The notes below the pieces were generated by a model that worked only from the letters and a program-made list of their open reading frames with translations, did not search any database and was not told the DNA's origin. Positions 21,354-33,299 of a stretch of DNA of 64,000 bases are shown piece after piece (the first letter of the stretch is position 1; each line of letters begins with the position of its first letter). The DNA is from Ophthalmolycus amberensis (Eukaryota > Chordata > Actinopteri > Perciformes > Zoarcidae). A program made the translations under genes and the position numbers. The DNA is taken from positions 1,246,501-1,310,500 of the forward strand of contig JAFEUB010000894.1 of NCBI GenBank assembly GCA_024529925.1, given 5' to 3'.

Positions 21354-24300
21354 TTACTGTTGGGTAGGAGCTTGTGTCTTTTTGTCGAGGAATTGCTGAA
21401 TGTCTCTTTGCAGCTCCTCGTTGCGTCTCTGGACCTCGTCTCGGCTGCGCTCTGCATTTCTCAGGCAGATCTCCAGAGCGGCCACGTGGCGGCGATCTGT
21501 CCTCCAGGACAGCCTGGAGCTCTGCCACTGTGGCCTTCAGCTCCTTGTTCTCCTGCTGCAGACTGCAAGAGACACAGAGGGATCAGACCTACAGTAAAAG
21601 AAAGTCCAAAAAGAAACTCTACTGGAAACTATCCATGTCGTATAGTTTCGCAAGTCATAAAACATATGAATCCAACACAAAAAGATGTCTGTCGCTGTTA
21701 TGTATTGAGTTCTAAAACGTAATGTTCTAAAGATTGAATCCTGCCAGAGGAGCGAAATTACAACATCTGTTTTCACTATAAATCAACTTGTTTCAAGAAT
21801 TTCCCATAAGTAAGTTGATTCCAGCCCAGTGATCTGCTTTGGTCACATTTCTACAATATTCCCCAAACAAGAAATATTGCACTTGCAAAACAAAAAGCTG
21901 AATATAATTTTCCTTTTAACTTTATTTGTCACTCCAATCAAAGTGTTTGAATTGAAGGACTACATTCTCCTCTTTGGGTTGCAAGTGTTGTATATATCTT
22001 TTAAAAAATCCTGAAGCCAAAATAGTTCCTGTAAAGATAATTTTTTCACCACGTTTCCAGCTGACAGCATTGAACTGTTTCATTGATGATATTACCTTAA
22101 AACTTAAAAAGTGTGAACCACATGTAATGGTTGTTGAGGGTCTGTCTGGTGTGCAGCCAGTTGGTTGTGATTCCTCAGCTGAGCTCACCTGTCTACAAGC
22201 TGCGGGCTGTCTTTCTTCTGCTCAGACCGGCCGCTGACCTGCTGGTCTGAACCCGTCAGGTTCCCCACAATCTTTTGATGAAGCAGCACCCGGGCAGGCC
22301 GGGCTGGCCGGGCCTCGCTGTCAGGTTTTTGGGAGCCAGCAGTCGAAGAACCCGTGTTGTCACTTCCTCTTCGGGCTGTTAATAACTTATCCTCTCCCTC
22401 CTTGTTGCTCATCTGAGGCCCCCCGAACAATGCACCTGAACTCCGGAGGTCCAGGATCTTAAAAATGTCCTCTGACAATGTCCCGCTCTTCTCCTCCACG
22501 CTCTCATGGATGTGACTCCACCGGTTGAGCGCGTCGGCCTTGGCTGCCATCCCGGTGAGCGGGCAGTTGAAGGCGGGAAGGGTCTGAGTGCGTTTGCGGG
22601 GACTTCCCGTCCAGTCGTCTGTGGAAGTGGAGCGGGGCTCCTGACACATGTTTTGGGGGCTGCAGTTTCCTCTGCCTGGACCTGGACTGTCAATGTCCTC
22701 CTCCTCTTCTGGAGACTCAGACAGCGACGCATCACCCATCTGAGACAAACACATCACTCAAAATGAAATACAAATATGAATCTGTTATGTGCAAATGCTA
22801 TTTTATAGTCAGGGGGAAGAAATGGAGGAAGAAATAAACTTCAGTTGAAGAGTAAAGTAGCTTTGAAAATATGAATATGGCACAGACATGAATCTGGTTA
22901 AAGAGATGACAATTACATATGTTTTAGGCCTTTAGTGTTTGTTGAGAGTGAAATCTATCAGCAAGGAAGTGAAAGCGTATGACATTTTTTATCACTGTTT
23001 GAAAACATGGCAACTTTATCACCAAATGTAATTGTTTCTGACTGTGAGGCTGTTTAATCCTGTTTCATTTTGAACATGCCCTAAAAGACGGGACATTTAA
23101 AACATCCCAGAGGCTTAATGTGTGGTCAACTGCTCGTACCTCTGCAGACTCCCAGCCGACGAAGCTTCGGGGAGTGTTCTTCTGGCTTTCAGCCTTTTTT
23201 GAGGGAGGGGAGGGAAGGACGTCTTTGGAGAGAGGAAACACAGTCTCATGCTGTCTGATCATCACCGTCATCAGCTTCTGGATCTGAGGAGTCGCTGCGA
23301 AGAAAAACAAACACAAACATGAAAAGATTAGCATCAAAAAGTCTTCTCTTTAGGTTATTATGCAAATTCTCAATTCACTTTCTTCACACAAAGATACTGA
23401 ATTACTTCTTGTTCATATTTTGCTATTATCTACAGTTCAGATAGACATAGACATACTGTAAGCCATGTCAGTAGCAATTTGGGAGATAGTAGCACATGGC
23501 TTTTGATACTGGATCAATACCAAATTATACTGGAGTATTTACATACTTGTGAAGTTTTTTTGTAAAAGAATGTTTATTGCATCTAAATATAGTGTCTAAA
23601 AGGAGACGGATGTGGTCATGGAAAAGTATTACTGGAAATAATTGCTTCACACATCATTTGGATTCAGGATGTTTTCCCAGCCAATACAGTCAAATGCATT
23701 ATTTAATAAACCTGTTTTGTATCAGATTATCAGACACACCCACATCATTTCAACGTGGATCTGCACACAGCTTAGTTCAGGACACATCAGCAGCGCGTTC
23801 TTACCCTTCATCACAGTTATGGGGTCTTCAATCTGAGGTTTGAGCAGGTTGATGCCCATCACAGTAGCCAAGTTCTCCACATTCATCTTATTCACCTTGG
23901 AGTGCAGCTGCACCTCAAACAAAAACCTGCAAAGCAGAAAGACAAGTAGTTAGTTGATGCTTTTAACCAAACAAACTGCTGGTGGATGTGCAGTCAAGGA
24001 CATGTCACTGAACACATATCTTTCCAATTATGGGATGCTGTCTAACCACAAAGGTGTCATGTTTTTTTTATTGGAATTTCCCATAATGCTTTGTGCCCCA
24101 GCTCCTACTCACCGGCAAACATAACTAAGAAGGTTGTAGTTGACTCTGGGGAGAAGAGCAATTTGTTTCTCCAACTTTACCCAACCCTAAAAGGACACAT
24201 GAGCGAGAGATTGAAGGACACACGCACTGAAAATACCACAGGACCTCTCCTGCATGTTCACACATACACAATGTACAGTAAGAAAACACATATTGTGGCC

Positions 24301-27300
24301 TTCTGTTAGATAAGCGCACCTCTGTGCTGCTGGAGTCCAGCTGGTTGGTGCAGTCCAGGAAGTCTTGGTACTGAGTCCAGGGCACCACGGGCTGAGGAAG
24401 CTCGCGGAGGTACAGCTTGAGCAGAGACGCCACCGTGTGGACATCAGTGTCACTGCGGCACATATGACACATAATCATCCAATGAACATCCACTGACAGT
24501 ATAACAGACATTCAAACCTTGAAAGGAACCTGCACACATTGACACACAGTTAGCTTGATTACATGTTTATGGAAGCCTTTGACCTGACTTAAAGGGACAG
24601 TTAACCCCAAAAAAATCTAAAATACATATTTTCCTCTTACCTGTAGGCCTACTGCTATTTATCTATCTAGATTGTTTTGGTGTGAGATGCCATAGTTCTG
24701 GATTTATCGTCCGTAAATATGTCTTCTATAATGGAACTAGATGTCACTCGGGCTGTGGCGCCCAGAGCGCCAAAAATATACATTTTAAAAACTCAACATC
24801 AATGTTTCTCTTTCCAGAAATCACGACCCAGTTACTCAAGAAAATCCACGGACGTTGTTGTGAGCAGTTTTTCAAATGTATTTTTTGGTGCTTTGAGCAC
24901 CACAAGCGGAATATATTGGAGAGAAGGCAGAAAATCTCTATGGCTGGTATTTCCAAAACTACCTAAGTCACTGCAAAACAATCAAGATTGATAGATAATA
25001 CGACAAGTAAGAGGGAAAATATGTATTTTTTTTTTATTTTGGGGTGAATGCTCACTTTAAACACAGAACGCAATGTTAGACATGTGTATGAATGTTTCCA
25101 GGAGGCCTTCGTGAGTGGGCTTGTATTTTATAAGAAATGGAATCTGCCCACATAGAAATTTTAACACAAGTTTGAACTGGCTTAAAGGGACAGTTCACCC
25201 CACAATCAAAAGTGCATATTTTCCCCTTTACTTCTAACAAGGTCTTTACAAAGTCCTTGTACTGAGTATAAGATTTAGTCATTCTTGGACATTTTGGGCC
25301 TCTGGGCCAAGTTTTATATATGGAGCTGGTGCAGCAGACTTGGATTCAGTTTTGTTGTTTGCCAAGATTACAACTCAAGGGGAATAAAAAGTAAAACTCG
25401 TGTTCATTATTTTGACATAAAGCATGTCATAGTAGCCCTGGCTGCTCCTTGGCTCTGCTCACACAAGATTAAAGACAAACAAGTTAGGCTAAATGGATGT
25501 TTTAATCAACAGTGCTCTGTCAGGGGAGCTTGTGATGTTGAGTAATACAGGTTTCCTCCTGTGTGCCGGTTAGAACAGGATGTGGTATCGCCTTCACAGC
25601 TGAACAGACAGAAATCTATCCGACGCTCTGTATCTCTCTCATCTCTCCTTGCTTTCTCAGAAAGACAGAAAGCTTGTGCTGGTTGATTGAGGGAAGGATT
25701 TTTGTTCTCCTTTTATAGCAGTGACCTTCTTAAAGTTATACACCATTCATTCAAGAAGGCTGAAAAGGATTTCCAAGGACATTTTTGGCCTTTTTGAAAT
25801 GCGTGATGTTTTATGATCACTTATACTCAGTTCTGCCTGTGTATTTCAATAACAATACAAACCCCCGGTACATACAAATACACAATACTACTACTAAGTC
25901 TGAAACATGCTTGTGTGGAGTCAGATCAAAGGTTTTGGAGTCAGTTCATGTTAGAGGCTTCCAATAAACAATAATAAAGTAATTAAAGAGTTTTCATTGA
26001 ATGGTTCATATGGCGCCAGTATATACCGAGGGAAACATGAGTTCCTTACCTGGGGAAGGAGGGTCTCTCTCCTGCATCAAAGGCGTCTCTGAACTGTTTC
26101 ACAGCATTGTCCTGACCCGGGAGACGGAAGATGCCCTCTTCATCCAGGCCGTGCTCTTTGATGAACTCCACACACTTCTGCACCAGGATTGGCACCATGT
26201 GAGGCCCAAACCGTTGCTCATATGTTACTGTGTCCATGAGACCCTTTCCAAACACTGCAGACAGACAGAAAGACATGACATGTTGGACCAGTAATGTCCA
26301 ATCAGAAAACATGTTGCACATTTAAATCATCACCATTATCCCTTTTTACGTGGTCTTTACGGTAACTGTAGAGTGGTGCCTGTTATTTATTTACTTTAAA
26401 GTGGTAGTTTGACATTTTGAGAAATTGCCTATTATCTCTCTGAGAGTTAAAGCTACAGTAAGTCGCTGGTTATCTTACAGTAGCTTAGCATAACGACTGA
26501 AAAAAGCTAGCCTGGCTCTGTCCAAAGGTAATAAGAAACTCCAACCAGCACAAACTATTTCTGAGCAGCGAGCAGTGTCTTTCTTACTTCCTTCTTTTTA
26601 TCCTCAGCTAAGCTCGCAGCTGCTGGATTTAGAAATGCTGTGAGGCAGATTTATATATATAGATCTTCTTTTTCTTTCTTTTTGGACAGAGCCAGGCTAT
26701 CTGTTTACCCGTTTCCAGTCTTGATCAGCTAAGCTTACTGGCTGCTGGCTCCAGCTACATATTCAGTGTGCAGACCTTCGAGTGGTATCAATCTTCTCAT
26801 CTAACTATCAGCAAGAAAGTAAATAAATGCACTCCCAACATATCCAACTATTTCTCTAGTTGCAGCGTCATACATAACCTTAGTTTCCATAACAATATAA
26901 GGTTTTACTGAACCTCCACTTGTTGGTACTCCAATGACTCTGCGCAGAGTGCGGACCCACTCCTCCATGTCACTCTGGGAGTTTGCCATGAACACATAGG
27001 GACATCGCTCTCTGTCTCTAGTTGTACCTGTGAAATGATGGGTATTGTTAGAAAAAAAATCCATCTTGGTACAGAAAAACCTTTAGCAGGACAGATACGC
27101 CAGTCAGAACATGGGAAATTTCTATAAATATGTCCGGTGAAGATTGAGATTGCTATCGGTTTGTGCTAGTTTCTGACTTTCCACCACACATGTAAGTGCT
27201 GACTCATATAACAGATACCCCAAAAGGACATGTAACCTGATTTTAAATTAGTAATTAGTAGCACACAGGACGTTTTCTTTTCTGTAAGACAAAGAAAACA

Positions 27301-30300
27301 CAAGGCAATGAAGTGGACAGTACTGATGTATCACTGCTGCACACAAAGATGCATTCAAGTGCCACACACGTACTGTCTATGAGAAGGGGACGTAGTCACT
27401 GTGATGACACCGGATGGTTTGTGAACTACAGTTTTGAAGCCTGTTTGACATTTTGGTCGTTGCCATCTTGGTTTTTTTGCAACCAGAAGCTATGTCAACA
27501 AATTAAGAAGGAGTTTGGCTGACAATACACGCAGAAGGAAAGCGACTTCATTCTCTGCTCAATCAGACATTACTCCACTATATATTTACATAGATTATAG
27601 TTGTTTGCTGTCATATATTGCACCATTCATATAAGACACAATCACATAACATTTTATATAATAGGTGATATATTCTGTCTTATTTCAAGAAATCTTAAAA
27701 ATGATAATTTTTATTCCATTGGCAGATTTATTTTCTTATTACAAGCAAAAACACATTGCATTCATTGTTTGTTGATTTCACTGTGAAGTCAGTTCAGTTT
27801 TGCTTCCTTTTAAGGGTCGATTACATGCTTACGTGGTATGATCTCAAAGAAGTACTTCCCGGGGTCATCTGAGCTTGGAGGGAGGTCATTAACTTTACTG
27901 AACCGCAGCTGGATGACTCCCTGCAGACCGAAGCAACAGGAGCACAGACACACAGAGAAAAAGGCATGTTAGTGTCATGTCCAAACTAGAAGTCAAGAAC
28001 CAAGCACTGATATTTATACTTATGTTTACATTCATTCATTCATTCATTCATAGACCACCATAGGCTACCCTAATATTAACTGTACACTTTTCAGATTTAC
28101 CAGAGAGTCCACGTAGTCTGGAATCTCACCTCAACAAACACTATCAGCACACACAAAAGTCAAATAATCAACAAAACAACACAAGCGAACATAAATTCAA
28201 AAGCAATTGTAAAGCAAGCAACTCAAATCAAGCAGAAACATAAAGAATAAGAATAAATGTGCTTGCGCTTGTTTAGTGTTTCTGGATGTGATTAAGGTTA
28301 TTTACATGAATGCTACTCTCCCTTCCTGTTTCACCATCACTCATTTCGACACAGGAAGTAAAGGGAGAAGAACAACACATGCAAGAGGAGGGGTGAACAC
28401 AAAGTCTACTTGTTTTTTTTAATGTTTGTTTGTTTTGAATATTTCACACATTATTAATATGGTCTGCATATTTGACCAAGCTCCCTGCATATATGGTGTC
28501 AAAGCAGTTGAAATTCAAGCAAGTAATGAGACAATGTCATGTTCTCTCTACACTGCATTTTTGAAGGTCTGTCCACACAGGTAAGGAGAGAATTAACATC
28601 TTGTGTTGGTCCTACACAGACAGATCTACAGCATCATTACAAAGATGGGATCTTGGTTGGATAGTTGTTCAAGAGCGTAAACCAGTGGATTAGATATTGT
28701 CACAAAAAAGTCTTTCAATGGCAGCAAGCCTCTCTTTCGAGGCTTCAAGCACCATTTGTTTTGTTTACAGGAAGTGTGCAAAGTTAGCCACACAGCTAAA
28801 GTGCTTGTGGTCTTCATTGGAAATTATAACTGACACATTTCTTATTAACCCATGAATGAATCCATCAACAACGTTTAATACCGAAAAATGCTAATTTAAG
28901 ATAACTAGATGTTATAGTTAGATAATGCTGGTTTGCTTTTACATCACCGGATGTGTAAAAGAAGTAGAACATGTAATTGAGGTATTGAAATTATTTTGAT
29001 ATGAGTTACTGCATGTGCCAAATTAAAGAAGTTATTGTAGTATTTTGATGTTATGTATTTTTTGTATGAATTGCTTTGGAAATAATGTGTGCATGCGTGT
29101 TGTGCCAAAAAAAGGACAAGAAGAGCACAACGAATTACATCATAATTAAGATAATAGTAGGACGGGGTAAAATCGACTAAATTCCCTTTGTCTCACCTGG
29201 ACAGTGGTCTCCTTGTCATCTTTGTGGTAAGTCAGAGTGCTCCCTCTCAGCACAAAATAACGCTGCTGCCAGTTCTTGACTAAAGACCTCTGTTGTTTCT
29301 TGAGCCAGCCGGCCTTCAGGGGCCTCTCCATGGACCTGGGGGAGCGCGGTGAGCCCGGGCTGGGGCCTCCCTCTCCAGGTATCACACTCCTGGATCGCGC
29401 TGCCAAACACCACAAGAAAGCTGTTGGTAAACGTCTTGTTGGACAACAAAATACGCCGACTCGCTGTGTCACAGCCGGAGCTGTGAAACATTACCAAAAC
29501 ATCAGCGCTCTACTGAGCTGGAGGAGAGCACTTCCTCTTTTTGACATGAATATGCATCAGCCTATCAAGTTTGAGAAACCTGCTCAGGGACCGGTCTACT
29601 TTCTGTTCCCAGAGTCAGAACTGAACATGGAGAAGCAGCGTTCAGTTTTTCTGCTCCACATATCTGGAACAAAGTCCCAGAAAGCTGCAGGTCTGCTGAG
29701 ACCCTCAGCTCATTTAAATCAAGATTGAAGACTTTTCTGTTTGCTGCTGCCTTTAATTGAACCACATTCAATTAATATATTAATCAATTTCCTGCATTTC
29801 TGCATTTTACAACTGTATTTTATTTCTTACACTGTTTTTTAAATCTCCTTTTCTTTTGCCTTATGTGTTGATGCTTTTAATGGTTTTATGTGAAGCACTT
29901 TGAATTACCTTGTTGTTGAAATGTGCTATACAAATAAACTTGCCTTGCCTTGCTCACTGTAGCTTATTTTTCTTCCCCACAGTTTCAGGCTGAGAGGAAA
30001 CTGTTGGTCTCAACTGACCATGTTTCCTGTGGAAGGTGCACAAATGCAGCTGTGATTGTTCTAAATGACACAGTGGTTTGCAAAAGTCCGGCCATCAAAC
30101 AGCTAGAAAGACCCGACATTAAGTTCTGTATTGAGTCTCCTGAAACTGGCACAAAGTCTTATTTTCAGTTGAGTTGATGGTTTGATGAAAAAACAGAGGC
30201 AGAGGTCTACGTGGCCCAGAGAAGGCAGAGTCAGATGGGGACGGACTGAGTAACACGCAGGGCTGTGGACTGCAGCGATAGCTGGATTGAGATTGAGCCC

Positions 30301-33122
30301 ACACGCCTAGTTGTTCTTAAATTCACCGTGTCTTGTTAAGCAAGATGACAGCGCAGAAGAGAAGAAGCAGGGCCGCACTGGGGTAAACAGGAAGCTACCA
30401 CATCATCGCCGGATGGCTGGCGACACTTTGAAGGTCTCCACCTAGACGTTTGAGAGTCCTTTGGTCTAATTTTAATAGCATCACGCTCCCTTGATTCGTG
30501 GAAAGTTAAAGTGCCGTTGAGGAACCCTGAGCCCACACACAGAGGCCGATGTCACACCACACCCACAGCTGACGAACACACGGCTACTTCAAACTGGCCT
30601 CATTTCGTGCTCCCACAGCACCACAAAGACGCGTCCAGTGCCCACTATCATGAGAAGATAACGTTAAGTGTGATACTTTTACATCAAGATGGGAGAATGA
30701 AAGAAAGTTCTCTGCTGACTGTGGGGGAGACATTTGTCATGTCATCAGATTTCATGGTTAAATATCCACCTGGAGAAATTTTAAATTGGGTGTAGAGGCC
30801 TAAATATCCATGATCATGCACAATAATGAATTGATAATAGGATCAAGATTTGTATAAACTTCCTATGAAGTGGGATCGATCTACTCATCTAACTCTCGAC
30901 AATATAGCAAATAAGCATATTTCCCAAAATGTCCAACTATCACTTGTCTTTAATCCTGAAACAGCAGATGAGCGACGTTAACTGAATCAGGAAGAGTCAG
31001 GTCAGTCAGTGTGAATCAACACACTGACTGGTTTGTGGTTGTCCTTCCCAAATCTGTCTGAAAGGCTAGATGCAGTATGACCTTGACACACACACGTCAC
31101 ACACACGTCACACACGCACACACACACTCACATATGTTGGTCCAGTTACATACAGACAGCTTCAAAGTCAGAGCTCTGCAGAAACTGAGCTCTTGCATCA
31201 GTTTCCTGTTGAAAACCTGCATCACTTTAGTTCATGGGTATAAAATCAGTCACAGTCATGGTCCATAAAACATCTCAAGGTAAAAGAATCCATTGGGGTC
31301 ACCAGCTTTTAGGAAGTTATGCTTTCATACGAAAGGAAGAGCGTGACAATAATAGCGGCTGATATTCAGTCAACATGAAGCAGATAAAATAAATGTGCAA
31401 CAGGCAGATACTTCCTTCCACCGGGCTGAACAACCACTGCCACTGATTGTGAGAATGATTAGAGCTGGAGAGAAAATGATGCATGCCATGAACAGAAGCA
31501 GATCAATTTATCCTATTACTGCTTGTGTGCAATCCTCTTTTATATGAATGTTGCAACTGTTGTGCCATCCAAACCCGAGGCATGGTACAAGGCATGTTAG
31601 CGCACTGTTTCCGCCCTACGCAAACTGTGGTAAGCACTGTATTAGTCAGTCTAGACGGCTGTACAGTCACTTTAAAATACTCATCATAGTTTTGCATGCA
31701 GTTGGTTACTGGTGACTTATGGCAATATTGTTACTTTCATGTGACTTACAGGGGAGCACCACCAAAACTAAGAATTCTAATAAGTTATTTCTATGGTTTA
31801 GGAAAGTTCAAACAATATTTGGGAGCATCTACTCTCTCTCAAAGACAGAAACCAGAGAAGTCTCAAACATGTGATGTGATATAACGTCTTGAGCTGCTCC
31901 ACAGACAATACATTTGACAAAGCTTTATTCCATTCATTGAAATTGAAAAAAGCAGTAGAACTGATTTTTATGTGTACCGTTGCCCTTGCCACCGTTGCAG
32001 CGGGCTAACTTTCGTATAAACTAAACTAATTTACAGCAAGTCGTGGACTCGCTGAGGTGAGGTTTTGAGTAACGACTCAAACAAGCAGTGGAAGAGTAAA
32101 GTTACGAAGCATAGAGCAAATGACTTAATGCTTCATCCACACATTCTTGTCACAGCATAGGAAAGCACAGTGCTATCGCCAAATGAATGTCAATTTTGGT
32201 TGACTTATTTTCTGTAGCCAGTGTAGCATTAAAGTATGGTGGGACTAACAAGCTAATGAGCGGAGAGCTGGCTTGTTAGCTAGCTAGCTAGATAGCTTGC
32301 TAATTCTGCCAATGCTACTCTGGTTCGAAAAAATGAGCTGAACAGTGGACCACCGCTACTGAGAAGGACAAGCTACCTAGCTAAATATATATATATATAT
32401 ATAGCAGATCGCTGCCATCGTCTTAAAACAATGAAATATTTTTTTTAATCAATATTTGGTGTCAAATTATTACATAGTGTTCTCACTTTTAAAACAGAAG
32501 ATGCAAAATCTATTCATTTCCCAGGGTGCTCTTCGTGTAATCGATAACATCTTTCCTAATGCATTGTCTATGGAGAAGCACCAGACTTTATAGGCCCACA
32601 CGAGAGAGTTGTTCATGTTTACTGTCCCTTTAACAAAAGCACTTTAAAGTTTTAAACGTCGAGCCATGTTTTAATATAGCACCATAATGTATTCGTATAC
32701 ATCCTGTATTGTGAGAGTGATTTGTGTAATGAAAAATGGTCCAATAACACACTGGTTACCATCACCACATAGCAAGCAACCACCAACATGGTCAAAAACC
32801 AACACTGCTCAAACAAAGTACAGATTCATAACCTCAATGATGCTGCCATGAATTTATATGCAATAGTAATATTCTTAATAATGAGAAACACCATTTTTTT
32901 TAAAGTTCACTGTGCTACATACTTTTTTTTAAACTTTGGTTTGACAGAGAATGCTAGTTTAAGGAGCAGTTAAATGTCCAAACTGTAAAGTGCCAAATAT
33001 GAGTGGAAGTGCAGCACCCACTCTGCTGACAGTGAACGCAGCACGACCAACGGCTTACCTATGCGAGCTGTCTCAGCCTTGAAGGTGCTGAAGTCCCAGT
33101 TGCGAGGTAGTTTCAGAGACAT
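21354..33122 (-). CDS. arhgap25: Rho GTPase-activating protein 25, with a +1 frameshift in the last exon
   Basis: Exons: 33122-33059, 29399-29197, 27920-27833, 27027-26914, 26254-26050, 24452-24320, 24186-24113, 23926-23805, 23294-23140, 22739-22189 and 21562-21354. All splice phases agree. The N-terminus MSLKLPRNWDF is diagnostic of ARHGAP25. A PH domain follows (ERPLKAGWLKKQ to MEEWVRTLRRV), then the RhoGAP domain with the arginine finger in EEGIFRLPGQD, KLYLRELPQPVVPW and NLATVMGINLL. Exon 10 encodes a Ser/acidic linker with RKRTQTLPAF. The last exon encodes a coiled coil (LQQENKELKATVAELQ, then AALEICLRNAERSRDEVQ). The GAP turns off Rac-type GTPases; in mammals it acts mainly in leukocytes. 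The summed length is 1,918 nt, one over a multiple of three: the coiled coil switches frame at about 21500. Corrected length is about 638 aa (human 645). It is adjacent to bmp10, as in human. Confidence 0.92.
24589..25060. mobile_element. MITE with TTAA ends in an arhgap25 intron
   Basis: Begins TTAAAGGGACAGTTAACCCC and ends GGGGTGAATGCTCACTTTAA, so about 20-bp imperfect terminal inverted repeats start at TTAA, the target of piggyBac-type elements. 472 bp, with no open frame of significance. Part of a common fish family. Confidence 0.65.
25182..25260. mobile_element. Left end of a second TTAA-type MITE
   Basis: TTAAAGGGACAGTTCACCCC followed by a gtgcatattttccccttt block that matches the start of 24589-25060. 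I cannot find the matching right end, so the copy is truncated or diverged. Confidence 0.5.
26403..26858. repeat. Dispersed fish repeat (agcttagca family), copy 3, with inverted halves
   Basis: The left half has cagtagcttagcataacgac then ctagcctggctctgtccaaa. The right half has the inverse, tttggacagagccaggctat then gtttccagtcttgatcagct, so the element can fold on itself. The ends (tagtttgacattttgagaaat on the left, acatatccaacta on the right) are approximate inverted repeats. It lies in the arhgap25 intron between exons 4 and 5. Confidence 0.65.
28031..28052. repeat. (ATTC)n microsatellite
   Basis: Five tandem attc units in an arhgap25 intron. Confidence 0.8.
29580..29955 (+). mobile_element. 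Truncated non-LTR retrotransposon 3' end in arhgap25 intron 1
   Basis: On the plus strand, opposite to the host gene, 29611-29760 is an intact in-frame remnant ending FKSRLKTFLFAAAFN then stop, with APHIWNKVPESCR upstream. This is the C-terminal end of an L2/CR1-type reverse transcriptase ORF. The 3' tail ends with ctatacaaataaacttgcc and a cttgc reiteration. 5'-truncated and inactive. Confidence 0.7.
30830..30960. repeat. Partial copy of the agcttagc-family repeat (right end)
   Basis: gatctactcatctaactctc, then agcaaataagcatatttccc, then aaaatgtccaacta matches the right ends of the copies near 13890 and 26403. Confidence 0.5.
31085..31130. repeat. CA-rich microsatellite in arhgap25 intron 1
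   Basis: Interrupted (CA)n with cgt interruptions. Confidence 0.75.
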
Positions 33123-33175
33123 TGTCCTCAACTCAAACCAGAGGTCAGGGTCTAACTTCACACGTACAGCCCACC

Positions 33176-33199
33176 AGAGCACACACACACACACACAAA
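33176..33199. repeat. (CA)n tract upstream of the arhgap25 start codon
   Basis: About 11 CA units, read as (TG)n on the arhgap25 strand, beginning some 55 nt before the ATG at 33122. It is therefore in the 5'UTR or the proximal promoter. Confidence 0.75.
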
Positions 33200-33299
33200 T
33201 TGATACACACTCAAACAACACAACCGCACAAACTGGAGATATCGCAGATCATACTTCCTACTTCCTGTGTGTTAATCTTTCTTCTTCTTCTTTTTTTTT

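Noticed and set aside
33119..33221. Longer arhgap25 N-terminus starting at about 33221
   Set aside because: The upstream frame is open but contains no ATG, only GTG, and runs through a TG repeat. The ATG at 33122 gives the conserved MSLKLPRNWDF start.
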